DNA of 64,000 nt from Streptomyces violaceusniger Tu 4113 (GCF_000147815.2 NC_015957.1:7564001-7628000), one strand, 5' to 3'; shown: positions 35,271 through 44,807, counted from the stretch's first letter. The notes: a model not told the origin generated them from the sequence alone. Numbers and translations: made by a program.

Positions 35271-36236
35271 TCAACCCTTGGCTACCGCGCGCAGCCGGTC
35301 CACGACATCCGCCCGCAGTTCGTCGGGCCCCAGTACGACCACGTCCGGGCCGAACTCCACGAGCCAGGCGTCCAGGCCGTGCCCGTAGGGAATCTCCAGC
35401 TCGTCCCAGCCGTCGCCGGCCGCCTGGGCGGACAGCGCCTTCGCCCGCAGCGGATAGCCGTGGCCCGAGCGCAGCCTGATCCGGGCGGTGCCGGTGGCGG
35501 TCTCGCCCGCCCAGGTCTCCACGGTCTCCCGGACGGTGACGTGGTCGGGCACCTCGGCGGTGAACGCGTCGGACCGCAGCCGGACCCGGCCGGTGATCCG
35601 GGAGAGCCGGAAGACCCGCTCGGCGGCGCGCTCGCGGTCCCATCCGGCGAGATACCAGTGGCCGCGCCAGGACTCCAGGGTCCAGGGCTCGACCTGCCGC
35701 TGCTCGGGGCGCGCGGCGTTCGACTTGCGGTAGTCGAAGAGCACGGGGCGGCGGTCGCGGCAGGCGAGCATCAGCGGCTCGAAGGCGGCCTCATGGACCG
35801 GGATGCGCGGCTCCAGCGCGCTGTGCCCCGGGGTGTCGTACGGATCCTCGGCGACCGGCATCCCGGCGGCGCGCAGCTTCTGCAGTGCGCCGCTGGCGGC
35901 GCCCGCGAGCCGGGCCTGCTGCCAGACCTTGGCGGCGAGGCCGAGCGCGGCGGCCTCCTCGGCGTCGAGGGTGATCGGCGGGAGGCGGTTGCTGTCCCGG
36001 CGGGCGAGATAGCCGATCTCGCCGTCGAGGCCCTCCACCGTCTCGATGATCAGGCCGAGTTCGCGCAGGTCGTCCTTGTCGCGCTCGAACATGCGGTTGA
36101 ACGCTTCATCGTTCGCCGCGTCGGTCTGGAGGTACGCCTCTATGGAGCCCCGCAACTCCCGTTTGGTCAGCGGACGCCGCGTTCCCAGCAGGCACAGGGC
36201 CAGATTCATCAGCCGCTCGGCCTTGGCAATCGCCAT
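35271..36236 (-). CDS. pafB: WYL-domain transcriptional regulator PafB
   Basis: 321 residues: an HTH near the N-terminus (AERLMNLALCLLGTRRPLTKRELRGSIEAY), followed by the MFERDKDDLRELGLIIET segment, then a WYL domain with VLFDYRKSNAARPEQRQVEPW. It is the partner of PafC. Its own promoter is likely, because an intrinsic terminator separates it from the FKBP gene upstream. Confidence 0.92.
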   Translation of the reverse strand: MAIAKAERLMNLALCLLGTRRPLTKRELRGSIEAYLQTDAANDEAFNRMFERDKDDLRELGLIIETVEGLDGEIGYLARRDSNRLPPITLDAEEAAALGLAAKVWQQARLAGAASGALQKLRAAGMPVAEDPYDTPGHSALEPRIPVHEAAFEPLMLACRDRRPVLFDYRKSNAARPEQRQVEPWTLESWRGHWYLAGWDRERAAERVFRLSRITGRVRLRSDAFTAEVPDHVTVRETVETWAGETATGTARIRLRSGHGYPLRAKALSAQAAGDGWDELEIPYGHGLDAWLVEFGPDVVVLGPDELRADVVDRLRAVAKG

Positions 36237-36298
36237 CGACGCCCTTTCTTCGTGACCTTACGCACGTGACCGTACCGCTACCGGGACGCGCGGCAAAA

Positions 36299-36333
36299 GC
36301 CGAGGACCCCTGCCCATTGGCAGGAGCCCTCGG
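36299..36333 (-). terminator. intrinsic terminator after the small FKBP gene
   Basis: On the minus strand a 16-bp stem with two mismatches (GCCGAGGGCTCCTGCC / GGCAGGGGTCCTCGGC) is followed by TTTT. It separates the FKBP gene from pafB. Confidence 0.8.
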
Positions 36334-36350
36334 CGCGATGGACCGCCGTC

Positions 36351-36725
36351 TCAGACGGAGACCAGATCGCAGACGAAGATCAGTGTCTCGCCCGGCTTGA
36401 TCCGGCCGCCGCCGGCGCCCCGGTCGCCGTAACCGAGGTGCGGCGGGACGATGAGCTGCCGGCGTCCGCCGACCTTCATCCCCTGGAGTCCCTGGTCCCA
36501 GCCGGAGATGACCTGGCCGACGCCGAGCTGGATCCGCAGCGGGGTGCCGCGGTTGTAGCTCGCGTCGAACTCCTCACCTGTGCTGAAGGAGACGCCCACA
36601 TAGTGCACGGCGATGTTGTCGCCGGCCTTGGCCGCGGGCCCGTCGCCCTCCCAGATCTCCTTGATCTCCAGCTCGGCCGGCGGCTCGCCGCCCGGGAAGT
36701 CGACCTCGGGCTTCTCGATGCTCAC
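36351..36725 (-). CDS. FKBP-type peptidyl-prolyl cis-trans isomerase (cytoplasmic)
   Basis: 124 residues from GTG 36725, chosen for AAGGAGC just upstream. It is a single FKBP domain with VHYVGVSFSTGEEFDASYNRG, the active-site stretch VISGWDQGLQGMKVGGRRQLIVPPHLGYGDRG, and a terminal ETLIFVCDLVSV. It catalyses proline isomerisation and would bind FK506- or rapamycin-type macrolides. It is adjacent to a two-domain lipoprotein paralogue; both sit between pafA and pafB, as in other actinomycetes. Confidence 0.93.
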   Translation of the reverse strand: MSIEKPEVDFPGGEPPAELEIKEIWEGDGPAAKAGDNIAVHYVGVSFSTGEEFDASYNRGTPLRIQLGVGQVISGWDQGLQGMKVGGRRQLIVPPHLGYGDRGAGGGRIKPGETLIFVCDLVSV

Positions 36726-36764
36726 GAAATTGCTCCTTGTGACGTTGTGGGCAACCCGCACAGG

Positions 36765-37760
36765 CTACAGAACTGTCAGGATGTCCACGGAGAACACCAG
36801 CGTGGAGTTGGCGGGGATGCCCTTCTGGGCCGCCTTGCCGTAGCCCAGGTCCGGGGGCACGACGACCAGCACCCGGCTGCCGACCTTCTTGCCGGTGAGC
36901 CCCTGCGACCAGCCCTTGACGACCTGCTGCAGCGAGAACTGGGCCAGCTCACCGCGCTTGTAGGTGGAGTCGAACTCCTTGCCGCCGTCCCACAGCACGC
37001 CCTTGTACTGGACGAGCAGCGCGTCGGTCTTCTTGACCTCCTGGCCGTCACCCTCGATGACGTATTCGGAGACCAGCTTCTTCGGCGCGGACTTCTTGGG
37101 GATGGTGATGGTGGGCGCCTTGCCGTCGGTGTTGGTGGACACCTTGGGCAGGTCGGGATTGGTCTGCTCCACCTTGCGGCCCTTGGCCGAGCTCTTGGCG
37201 TTGAAGGCATTCACGAGGTCGATGACGAAGACCAGCGTGTCGGTTCCCTTGATACCGGCCTGCGGCTGGCCCTGCTTGCCGTAGGCGTACGCGGGCGGGA
37301 CGGCCAGCTCCAGCCGGCTGCCGAGGTTCCGGCCCAGCAGGCCCTGGTCCCAGCCCGGGAGGACCTGGCCCTTGCCGATCGGGAAGGCGGCGGTCTTCTT
37401 CTTGTCGAAGGTGTTGTCGATGACCTTACCGGTGTCCCAGATCTGCGCCAGGTAGTTGATCTGGACCCAATCGCCCTTGACCGTCTTCCTGCCGTCCCCC
37501 TGGCTGATCGTCTTGACCGCGAGATCGTGCGGCGGCTTACCCGTACCCTTGGCGACCTTCGGCTTCTCACCGAACTTCTTACCGGCGGTAATGGGCGGCA
37601 CCGGTCCGGAAACGATCTTGCCGCTGGGGGCCGGTGAGGGGCTCTGGCTCGTCGGCTCCTGTGACGGCTTGGTCTTGTCGGACCCTGATTTGTCGTCACC
37701 ACAGCCCGCGAGTGTCAGCAGGCCCGCGGGCACGGCAAGGAGTACGGAGCGTCGGCGCAC
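36765..37760 (-). CDS. FKBP-type isomerase lipoprotein with two FKBP domains
   Basis: 331 residues. A lipoprotein signal with lipobox LAGC (Cys20) anchors it to the outer face of the membrane, followed by a Ser/Pro/Lys linker. Domain 1 (about 85-190) contains VLPGWDQGLLGRNLGSRLELAVPPAYAYG, and domain 2 (about 220-331) VVKGWSQGLTGKKVGSRVLVVVPPDLGYG. It probably assists folding of secreted proteins. The distance of 39 bp to the cytoplasmic FKBP gene suggests one transcript. Confidence 0.92.
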   Translation of the reverse strand: MRRRSVLLAVPAGLLTLAGCGDDKSGSDKTKPSQEPTSQSPSPAPSGKIVSGPVPPITAGKKFGEKPKVAKGTGKPPHDLAVKTISQGDGRKTVKGDWVQINYLAQIWDTGKVIDNTFDKKKTAAFPIGKGQVLPGWDQGLLGRNLGSRLELAVPPAYAYGKQGQPQAGIKGTDTLVFVIDLVNAFNAKSSAKGRKVEQTNPDLPKVSTNTDGKAPTITIPKKSAPKKLVSEYVIEGDGQEVKKTDALLVQYKGVLWDGGKEFDSTYKRGELAQFSLQQVVKGWSQGLTGKKVGSRVLVVVPPDLGYGKAAQKGIPANSTLVFSVDILTVL

Positions 37761-37816
37761 GGAGTCCTCGTTAAGTAGATCTTGCGATGGCCAATGCGCG
37801 CCACTCTACGACGTGG

Positions 37817-37851
37817 CTCGGGCCCCGTCCGGAGAACGCACGGGGCCCGAG
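37817..37851 (-). terminator. hairpin after pafA
   Basis: CTCGGGCCCCGT (37817-37828) and ACGGGGCCCGAG (37840-37851) are perfect 12-bp complements, 23 bp past the pafA stop. The T-run is weak, as usual in Streptomyces. Confidence 0.7.
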
Positions 37852-37873
37852 GGCAAGGTAAGCCGTACGCCGG

Positions 37874-39235
37874 TCACATACCGGCGATGAGTTTCTCCAC
37901 CCGGTCGTCGACCGAACGGAACGGGTCCTTGCACAGCACGGTGCGCTGTGCCTGGTCATTGAGCTTCAGGTGTACCCAGTCGACGGTGAAGTCGCGGCGC
38001 TGCTCCTGGGCCCGGCGGATGAAGTCGCCGCGCAGCCGGGCGCGGGTGGTCTGCGGTGGCACCGACTTGCCCTCGAAGATTTTCAAGTCGTTGCAGACCC
38101 GGGCCGCCTGACCCCGCTTCTCCAGCAGGTAGTAGAGGCCGCGGCGGCGGTGGATGTCGTGGTAGGCGAGGTCTATCTGGGCGATCCGCGGATGGGACAT
38201 GGTGATGTTGTTCTTGGCTCGGTACCGCTCGATGAGCTTGTACTTCATCACCCAGTCGATCTCGGTGCCGATCCGGTCGAGCTCCTCCGTGCGGATCGCG
38301 TCCAGGGTGCGGCCCCACAGCTCGAGGACGCGCTCGACCATGCCGGTGCGGATGCCGCGGCGCTCGCAGAAGTCGACGGCCTTCTCGTAGTACTCCTGCT
38401 GCACTTCCAGGGCGGACGCCTCGCGCCCGCTGGCGAGCCGCACCTTGCGCTGCCCGGTGATGTCATGGCTGACCTCGCGGATGGCCCGGATGGGGTTCTC
38501 CAGGGTCAGGTCACGCATCACGGTGCCCGCCTCGATCATGCGGAGCACCAGATCGGTGGCGCCGACCTTGAGCAGCATGGTGGTCTCGGACATGTTGGAG
38601 TCGCCCACGATGACATGCAGCCGGCGGTAGCGCTCGGCGTCGGCGTGGGGTTCGTCGCGGGTGTTGATGATCGGCCGGGAGCGGGTCGTCGCGGAGCTGA
38701 CGCCCTCCCAGATGTGCTCGGCGCGCTGGCTGACGCAGTAGACGGCGCCACGCGGGGTCTGGAGCACCTTGCCCGCACCGCACAGAAGCTGCCGTGTCAC
38801 CAGGAACGGGATGAGAATGTCGGCGAGCCGGGAGAACTCGCCGTGCCGTGCCACCAGATAGTTCTCGTGGCAGCCGTAGGAGTTGCCCGCGGAGTCGGTG
38901 TTGTTCTTGAAGAGATAGACGTCGCCCGCGATTCCCTCCTCGTGCAGGCGACGCTCCGCGTCCACGAGCAGACCCTCGAGAATGCGCTCGCCTGCCTTGT
39001 CGTGGGTGACCAGCTCGGTCACGTTGTCACACTCGGGGGTTGCGTATTCCGGGTGCGAGCCCACGTCGAGATAGAGGCGGGCGCCGTTGCGCAGGAAGAC
39101 ATTGCTGCTGCGGCCCCAGGAGACGACACGGCGGAAGAGGTAGCGCGCCACTTCGTCAGGAGACAACCGGCGCTGTCCCCTGAATGTGCACGTGACGCCG
39201 TACTCGTTCTCCAGCCCGAAAATGCGGCGGTCCAT
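37874..39235 (-). CDS. pafA: Pup-protein ligase PafA
   Basis: A 453-residue carboxylate-amine ligase of the glutamine-synthetase-like fold. The N-terminal [13 protein letters not shown] holds the ATP/Mg-binding Glu. The stretch [21 protein letters not shown] and the motif [26 protein letters not shown] are shared with Dop but lack Dop's early insert. PafA activates the C-terminal Glu of deamidated Pup with ATP and joins it to substrate lysines, marking proteins for the ARC-20S proteasome. It is separated from the prc cluster by an MFS/LacI pair. Confidence 0.95.
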   Translation of the reverse strand: MDRRIFGLENEYGVTCTFRGQRRLSPDEVARYLFRRVVSWGRSSNVFLRNGARLYLDVGSHPEYATPECDNVTELVTHDKAGERILEGLLVDAERRLHEEGIAGDVYLFKNNTDSAGNSYGCHENYLVARHGEFSRLADILIPFLVTRQLLCGAGKVLQTPRGAVYCVSQRAEHIWEGVSSATTRSRPIINTRDEPHADAERYRRLHVIVGDSNMSETTMLLKVGATDLVLRMIEAGTVMRDLTLENPIRAIREVSHDITGQRKVRLASGREASALEVQQEYYEKAVDFCERRGIRTGMVERVLELWGRTLDAIRTEELDRIGTEIDWVMKYKLIERYRAKNNITMSHPRIAQIDLAYHDIHRRRGLYYLLEKRGQAARVCNDLKIFEGKSVPPQTTRARLRGDFIRRAQEQRRDFTVDWVHLKLNDQAQRTVLCKDPFRSVDDRVEKLIAGM

Positions 39236-39244
39236 GCCTGAACA

Positions 39245-40528
39245 TTACGCCTGATGGCGTGCTCTGAAACCGGGTTCGACGGCACGGTTGCGATCATTTT
39301 CCGCGCGGGGTTCATCCGGTGTTGGGTGAACGGTCGGCCGGACGACGGGGCGTGGCCCGTCCAGGAGGAACCGCTGGGCGGCCAGCAGCACCGCCAGCGC
39401 GGCCACTCCACCGGCCGCGGGCACCGCGAATCCGGGGGCCACTCCGCCGAGCTGGACCGTGGGCCCCGCCACGGCGGTGCCGACCGCGTTGCCCACCACG
39501 AACGTGGTCACCAGCCAGGAGAACGCCTCGGTGACCGTGCCGGTGGGCGCGTGACGGTCCACGACGACGAACGCGCAGGCCAGCGCCGGAGCCAGGAACA
39601 CCCCCGCCACCCCGGCGAGGACGGTCATCATGACGACGCCCGGCACCAGCATGAGCGGCAGATAGCCGAGCGCCAGCGCGGCCACCAGCAGCCGCAGCCG
39701 CCGTTCGGGCGCGCCGGGCCAGGTGCGGCCGCCGTAGACGATGCCGCCGGCCAGCGCGCCCACGCCGAGGGCGGAGAGCAGCGCGCTGGAGACCACGCCG
39801 CCGCCGTGCTCGTCGGCGTACGCCACCGCGGCCACCGCGATCGCGCCGAGGGCGAGCCCGATGAAGAAGAACGACCCGAGCAGCACCAGCAGCCCGGGCG
39901 AGCGCAGCGCGCCCAGCCAGTGCGCCTCGCGCGGCGCCGAGCGCCACTGCCGCGACGGCCGCGAGACCACGACCCAGAGCGCGCCCGCGACCCCGATGGC
40001 GTTGATGACCAGCAGCGCGGCCGCCTCGGACCACACGGCCACGCTCAGGGTGACCAGCAGCGGGCCGACGGCGAACATCACCTCCTGGGCCACGGCGTCC
40101 AGCGCGTACGCCGCGTGCACCTGGTCCTCGCGCCGCAGCACCGCGGGCCACAGCGCCCGCAGCCCGCCCTCCAGCGGCGGGGTGAACAGCCCGGCGATCA
40201 GCATCGCGGCGTACGCCACGGGCAGCGGGTCGAGCCCGACGACGGCGAACAGGACCATCCCGAGCGCGGAGGCCACGGCGGCGGGGAGCATCACCCAGGT
40301 CTGGCCGAAGCGGTCCACGGCCCGGCCCAGCAGCGGCTGGCCCACCGCGTTGGCCACGCCGTAGACGGCCGACAGGCCCCCGGCGAGGGCGTAGCTGCCG
40401 CCCTCGGCACGGGAGAAGAGCAGCACGGCGAGGGCGGCGGTGGCGTTCGGGAGCCGTCCCAGCAGTGTGCCGATGAGCAGCCGTGCCGCGTGCGGGGTGC
40501 GCAGCAGTTCCCCGTAGCCAGCCGCCAT
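39245..40528 (-). CDS. MFS transporter
   Basis: 427 residues with about twelve hydrophobic spans. It opens with LLRTPHAARLLIGTLLGRLPNATAALAVLLFSRAEGG and has the MFS loop 2-3 motif in GQPLLGRAVDRFGQTWV. It looks like a drug- or metabolite-type efflux carrier (MFS_1); substrate unknown. It is divergent from the LacI-type regulator, with a shared 140-bp promoter region containing a strong palindrome, so repression by that regulator is plausible. Confidence 0.85.
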   Translation of the reverse strand: MAAGYGELLRTPHAARLLIGTLLGRLPNATAALAVLLFSRAEGGSYALAGGLSAVYGVANAVGQPLLGRAVDRFGQTWVMLPAAVASALGMVLFAVVGLDPLPVAYAAMLIAGLFTPPLEGGLRALWPAVLRREDQVHAAYALDAVAQEVMFAVGPLLVTLSVAVWSEAAALLVINAIGVAGALWVVVSRPSRQWRSAPREAHWLGALRSPGLLVLLGSFFFIGLALGAIAVAAVAYADEHGGGVVSSALLSALGVGALAGGIVYGGRTWPGAPERRLRLLVAALALGYLPLMLVPGVVMMTVLAGVAGVFLAPALACAFVVVDRHAPTGTVTEAFSWLVTTFVVGNAVGTAVAGPTVQLGGVAPGFAVPAAGGVAALAVLLAAQRFLLDGPRPVVRPTVHPTPDEPRAENDRNRAVEPGFRARHQA

Positions 40529-40638
40529 TGTCTGCCCCTTCCTTGCCAGGTCCGCTTCAGGTCCTGCTTCAGGTCCTGCGGATTCCTGCGGGTTGTCGCG
40601 AATGCGTCGCGAGTGCGTCGCGGGTCGTGTGTGAAGTT

Positions 40639-40667
40639 GTACGTATAACTGCCAGCGTCATACGTAC
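40639..40667. promoter_or_regulatory. palindromic operator candidate between MFS and LacI genes
   Basis: GTACGTAT (40639-40646) and ATACGTAC (40660-40667) are perfect inverted arms 13 bp apart. The second arm ends one base before the presumed start codon of the regulator gene. TATAAC inside the spacer may be a -10 element. Confidence 0.55.
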
Positions 40668-40668
40668 C

Positions 40669-42513
40669 ATGGCCGCCACCGCGGGTCCACTCGCGGGCCG
40701 AAATGAGCAGCCGGCGGCGGGACGCACGGCTGCGGAGGGAGCGGAGGCGATGGTGGCGAGCGCGGACCGCGCCCACGCGGCGGACGGGGCCGCCGGGAAA
40801 GGTTCCCGGGGAACCGGCCGGACGGGTGAGTCCGCGCGGCGCGAGAGCCCGGGCGGCGGCGGGACGGCCGCTCGCCCGGCGGACACGGCGGCCGCGGGCC
40901 TAGGGAGCGGGGCGACCGCGAGCCCAGGGAGCGGGGCGACCGCGGGCCCAGGGAGCGGGGCGACCGCGGGCCCAGGGAGCGGGGCGACCGCGGGCCCAGG
41001 GAGCGGGGCGACCGCGGGCCCAGGGAGCGGGGCGACCGCGGGCCCAGGGAGCGGGGCGACCGCGAGCCCAGGGAGCGGGGCGACCGCGAGCCCAGGGAGC
41101 GGGGCGACCGCGAGCCCAGGGAGCGGGACGACCGCGAGCCCAGGGAGCGGGACGACCGCGAGCCCAGGGAGCGGGACGACCGCGAGCCCAGGGAGCGGGA
41201 CGACCGCGAGCCCAGGGAGCGGGACGACCGCGAGCCCAGGGAGCGGGACGACCGCGAGCCCAGGGAGCGGGACGACCGCGAGCCCAGGGAGCGGGACGAC
41301 CGCGGGCCCAGGGAGCGGGACGACCGCGGGCCCAGGGAGCGGGGCGACCGCGGGCCCAGGGAGCGGGGCGACCGCGGGCCCAGGGAGCGGGGCGACCGCG
41401 GGCCCAGGGAGCGGGGCGACCGCGGGCCCAGGGAGCGGGGCGACCGCGGGCCCAGGGGCCGGGGCTGCCGCGGGCCCGGGCGGCGCGGCGGCCGCGGGGC
41501 GGCCGGGCGCGGGACGGGCGACGAGCCGGGATGTGGCGCGGCTGGCGGGCGTGTCCCAGGCGACCGTGTCCCTGGTGCTCGGCGAGAAGTGGCCCGGACG
41601 GGTCTCAGAGCGCACCGTGGAGGCCGTACGGGTCGCCGCGCGCGATCTCGGCTACCGCCCCAACCTCGCGGCCCGCAGCCTCCGTCTGGGCCGCACCAGG
41701 ACCGTGCTCATGGTGGTGCCCGCCCTGACGACCGAGTTCTTCGCCCGCGTCTACACCGGCGCCGAGCGGGTCGCCGCCGACCACGGCTTCGGGGTGGTGC
41801 TCTATCCGTCCCCCGAGGGCGTGGGCCCGGCCCGGGACCCGTTCGACTCGGCGCGGGCCTCGCTCGACGGGGTGATCGCCTCCTCCATGGCGGCCGACGC
41901 GCTGGCCGTGGTGCGCGGCGGCGGGCTGCCGCTGGTGATGCTCGACAGCGATCCGGATGACGCGGCCGCGGCGGCCACCGTCAACCTCGACATCGCGGAC
42001 GGGGCGCGGCAGGCGGCGGGGCATCTGCTGGCGCTCGGGCACCGCCGGGTGGCCCATCTCGCGGCGGCGGTGGGCTCCTGGACCTTCCAGGTCCGCGCCC
42101 GGGCCCTGGCGGAGGCGATGGACGAGGTCCCCGGCACCTCGTTGGGCATCGAACCGGCGGGGCTGACCGTCGAAGGGGGCCGCCGGGCCGCCGAACGCGT
42201 CCTGGCCCGCCCCGGGCCCCGGCCGACCGCGCTCGTCTGCGACGACGACATCCTGGCCGCGGGCGCCTGCAAAGCGGCCCGGCGGCTGGGGCTGCGAATC
42301 CCGGACGACATCTCGGTGACCGGCTTCGACGATCTGGCGCTGGCCACGGCGGTGGAACCGGAGCTGACCACGGTGCGGCTCCCGGCGGAGGCGGTGGGGG
42401 CGGCCGGTATGCGGGCTCTGATGACGCTCATGGACGGCGAGACGCCCCGGGACACCGTGCTGCCCGTCGAGCTGATCCCCCGGGGCTCCACGGCCCCTCC
42501 CCCACGGTCCTGA
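40669..42513 (+). CDS. LacI-family regulator with a long repetitive N-terminal extension
   Basis: 614 residues if translation starts at ATG 40669; in-frame starts inside the extension cannot be excluded. Residues 79-262 are 23 units of the octapeptide GSG(A/T)TA(G/S)P. The LacI HTH begins at 285 (TSRDVARLAGVSQATVSLVLGEK), followed by the hinge helix region GYRPNLAARSL and a periplasmic-binding-type effector domain (VLMVVPALTTEFFARVYTGAERVA to FDDLALATAVEPELTTVRLP). The core is normal; the extension is extraordinary for this family. It probably controls the divergent MFS gene and itself. The effector is unknown. Confidence 0.82.
   Translation: MAATAGPLAGRNEQPAAGRTAAEGAEAMVASADRAHAADGAAGKGSRGTGRTGESARRESPGGGGTAARPADTAAAGLGSGATASPGSGATAGPGSGATAGPGSGATAGPGSGATAGPGSGATAGPGSGATASPGSGATASPGSGATASPGSGTTASPGSGTTASPGSGTTASPGSGTTASPGSGTTASPGSGTTASPGSGTTASPGSGTTAGPGSGTTAGPGSGATAGPGSGATAGPGSGATAGPGSGATAGPGSGATAGPGAGAAAGPGGAAAAGRPGAGRATSRDVARLAGVSQATVSLVLGEKWPGRVSERTVEAVRVAARDLGYRPNLAARSLRLGRTRTVLMVVPALTTEFFARVYTGAERVAADHGFGVVLYPSPEGVGPARDPFDSARASLDGVIASSMAADALAVVRGGGLPLVMLDSDPDDAAAAATVNLDIADGARQAAGHLLALGHRRVAHLAAAVGSWTFQVRARALAEAMDEVPGTSLGIEPAGLTVEGGRRAAERVLARPGPRPTALVCDDDILAAGACKAARRLGLRIPDDISVTGFDDLALATAVEPELTTVRLPAEAVGAAGMRALMTLMDGETPRDTVLPVELIPRGSTAPPPRS
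40903..41454. repeat. 24-bp minisatellite, 23 in-frame units
   Basis: The unit GGGAGCGGGGCGACCGCG plus GGCCCA is repeated without indels for 552 bp. Variants occur in blocks: 1 ATASP, 5 ATAGP, 3 ATASP, 7 TTASP, 2 TTAGP, 5 ATAGP. This is the pattern left by successive unit duplications. The G-runs could form G-quadruplexes. Both strands stay open through the array. Confidence 0.95.
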
Positions 42514-42607
42514 CCGCCCTCGGGGCCACCGCTCCGCCCGTCGTGCGGCCTGGGTGCGGGGGCCGTGTGGGCTCGTCGACCCGCCCCGTGCGGCCCCCTA
42601 CGCAACG

Positions 42608-42643
42608 TCGCCGCCGCCCCGGGTGGGCCCGGGGCGGCGGCGA
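42608..42643. terminator. 16-bp perfect hairpin between lacI-type gene and prcA
   Basis: Arms 42608-42623 (TCGCCGCCGCCCCGGG) and 42628-42643 pair without mismatch around TGGG. It lies between converging stops at 42513 and 42672 and can serve both directions. Confidence 0.8.
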
Positions 42644-42671
42644 TACGGAGAAACGAACGGCAGGGGCCGGG

Positions 42672-43445
42672 TCAGTCCTCGGACTCCGAGGTGGACTCCT
42701 CGGCCCCCTCGGAGTCGGACGACTCCTCCGAGTCCGCCGCGCCCTCTCCCGACTCCAGGAGCCGGGAGAGCTGGCCGCCCAGGACGCGCTTGAACTTGCG
42801 CTTCTGGGGCCGGTGGCGGTCCAGGACCGCCACCTCGAGCTGCTCGGCGGTGAGGCTGCGCTCCCCGCCGTTGTTGTCGCGGGAGAGCGAGTCGACAGCC
42901 AGCTTGAGGGCCTCGGCGAGGGTCATGCCGTCCCGGTGACGCTGGTCGAGATAGCTGCTGATCTGGTCGGCGTTGCCACCGACGGCGACCGAGCCGTGCT
43001 CGTCCACGATGGAGCCGTCGTGCGGAAGGCGGTAGATCTGGTCGTCCTCGGGGCCCTCCCCGACCTCGGCGACGATCAGCTCGACCTCGTACGGCTTCTC
43101 GGCGGCGCTGGAGAAGATCGTGCCCAGGGTCTGTGCGTAGACATTCGCCAGCCCGCGGGCCGTGACATCCTCACGGTCATAGGTATAGCCACGCAGATCG
43201 GCGTAACGGACACCGCCGATGCGCAGATTCTCGAATTCGTTGTACTTACCGACCGCCGCGAAGGCGATCCGGTCATAGATCTCGCTGACCTTGTGCAGCG
43301 CGCGGGACGGGTTCTCCGCAACGAAGACGATGCCGTCGGCGTACTGCAGCACGACCACGCTGCGGCCGCGTGCGATGCCCTTACGGGCGTACTCGGCGCG
43401 GTCGGCCATGGCCTGCTGAGGAGAAACATAGAACGGCGTCGTCAC
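42672..43445 (-). CDS. prcA: proteasome subunit alpha
   Basis: 257 residues starting [29 protein letters not shown], the gated N-terminus of actinobacterial 20S alpha subunits. It then has [17 protein letters not shown] and the [26 protein letters not shown] helix. The acidic Ser/Glu-rich tail is disordered. Seven copies cap each end of the PrcB rings and dock with ARC. It lies 53 bp after prcB, hence one operon. Confidence 0.95.
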   Translation of the reverse strand: MTTPFYVSPQQAMADRAEYARKGIARGRSVVVLQYADGIVFVAENPSRALHKVSEIYDRIAFAAVGKYNEFENLRIGGVRYADLRGYTYDREDVTARGLANVYAQTLGTIFSSAAEKPYEVELIVAEVGEGPEDDQIYRLPHDGSIVDEHGSVAVGGNADQISSYLDQRHRDGMTLAEALKLAVDSLSRDNNGGERSLTAEQLEVAVLDRHRPQKRKFKRVLGGQLSRLLESGEGAADSEESSDSEGAEESTSESED

Positions 43446-43498
43446 CGGCTGTCCGTCCCTTCTGTCAATGGCGAATGCATTCCGGCTGGACCGTCCTC

Positions 43499-44344
43499 TC
43501 AGAGAAGGGCGGCGCGGGGGCCGTCCGGCTCTTCGAGGCGCCGTTCATGGATGGCACGGGCGAGCTCGGACACCTCGTCCTCGCCGAACCTCTTGAAACC
43601 GTCCTCGGTGATGGAGGTGATGATCGGGTAAATACGGCGGGCGAGATCCGGCCCTCCGGTGGCCGAATCCTCGTCGGCGGCGTCATAGAGCGCCTGGAGC
43701 ACGGCGGTGGCGGCCTGCTCCTCGGTCAAATCCTGGCGATAGAGCTTCTTGAGCGCGCCCCGGGCGAACATCGAGCCCGAGCCGGTGGCGGCGAAGCCGC
43801 GCTCCTCCGAACGCCCCCCGGTCACGTCGTAGGAGAAGATGCGGCCCTTCTCCCGGTCGACGTCCCACCCCGCGAAGAGCGGGACCACGGCGAGGCCCTG
43901 CATCGCCATGCCGAGGTTGCCGCGGATCATGGTCGACAGCCTGTTCGCCTTGCCTTCGAGTGAGAGAACGGTGCCCTCGACCTTCTCGAAGTGCTCCAGC
44001 TCGAGCTGGAAGAGCTTGACCATCTCCACGGCGATACCGGCGGTCCCCGCGATCCCGACGGCCGAATACTCGTCGGCGGGGAAGACCTTCTCGATGTCAC
44101 GCTGCGCGATGACATTGCCCATGGTGGCGCGGCGGTCACCGGCGAGCACCACACCGCCGGGGAAGCTCACCGCCACGATGGTGGTGCCGTGGGGGGCCTC
44201 GATGGCGCCCTGCACCGGGGGCAGCGGACGGTTCCCCGGAAGCAGCTCGGGCGAGCGCTCGCCCAGGAAGTCCATGAACGATGAGGAGCCGGGCGTCAGG
44301 AAGGCAGCCGGCAGACGCCCTGTGCTACGAGTGTTGGCTTCCAC
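43499..44344 (-). CDS. prcB: proteasome subunit beta (N-terminal Thr hydrolase)
   Basis: 281 residues. A 53-residue propeptide ends at APHG and autocatalysis would expose Thr54 ([21 protein letters not shown]). The conserved Asp and Lys of the catalytic site are in this stretch. The mature protein of about 228 residues forms the proteolytic heptamer rings with PrcA. A hairpin (44406-44442) precedes the gene after pup. Confidence 0.95.
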   Translation of the reverse strand: MEANTRSTGRLPAAFLTPGSSSFMDFLGERSPELLPGNRPLPPVQGAIEAPHGTTIVAVSFPGGVVLAGDRRATMGNVIAQRDIEKVFPADEYSAVGIAGTAGIAVEMVKLFQLELEHFEKVEGTVLSLEGKANRLSTMIRGNLGMAMQGLAVVPLFAGWDVDREKGRIFSYDVTGGRSEERGFAATGSGSMFARGALKKLYRQDLTEEQAATAVLQALYDAADEDSATGGPDLARRIYPIITSITEDGFKRFGEDEVSELARAIHERRLEEPDGPRAALL

Positions 44345-44405
44345 ACGTTTCCTTCCACCAGATCTTGAAATACTGCACGGACCATACCCCTGGCCATGGA
44401 AGTCA

Positions 44406-44442
44406 TCCGTCCTGCGCCTCCTTCGCGGGGACGCAGGACGGA
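44406..44442. terminator. hairpin between pup and prcB
   Basis: TCCGTCCTGCG (44406-44416) and CGCAGGACGGA (44432-44442) pair perfectly, 12 bp past the pup stop and 62 bp before the prcB start. It could partly terminate transcription or stabilise the pup mRNA, which would help make Pup in excess over proteasome subunits. Confidence 0.65.
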
Positions 44443-44453
44443 GGAGACGCGCT

Positions 44454-44672
44454 TTACTGCCCGCCCTTCTGGACGAACGACCTCACGAAGTCCTCCGCGT
44501 TCTCCTCGAGCACGTCGTCGATCTCGTCCAGCACGGAGTCGACGTCGTCGGAGAGCTTCTCCTGCCGCTCCTTCAGGTCGTCCGCGGCCTGCGCGTCCTC
44601 CGCCTGCTCCTCGACCTCTTCGGTCGAGCGCGACGCCTTCTGCTGACCGCCGCCGGTGTCCTTGGTCGCCAT
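44454..44672 (-). CDS. pup: prokaryotic ubiquitin-like protein Pup
   Basis: 72 residues from ATG 44672 ([12 protein letters not shown]). It is intrinsically disordered and rich in Glu/Asp/Gln. The C-terminal half is [29 protein letters not shown], binding the ARC coiled coil. The chain ends GGQ, so Dop must deamidate the terminal Gln to Glu before PafA can ligate it. It is followed by prcB and preceded by dop on the same strand. Confidence 0.97.
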   Translation of the reverse strand: MATKDTGGGQQKASRSTEEVEEQAEDAQAADDLKERQEKLSDDVDSVLDEIDDVLEENAEDFVRSFVQKGGQ

Positions 44673-44807
44673 ATCCCTCACCCCGCTCGGTTCGCCCGCT
44701 GATTCGATCGGTCTCAAGATCAGACCCTACAAGCCGGGTCCGACATCGGCCTCCCACTTGCTACAACGTACGGAGGCCACCTCGATGATTCCCGGCTCAA
44801 GGGCATT

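Noticed and set aside
40569-41615. Open minus-strand frame of 348 codons through the minisatellite
   Set aside because: The frame is open only because the 24-bp unit lacks stops; it encodes a PLPG-type repeat with no RBS or family.
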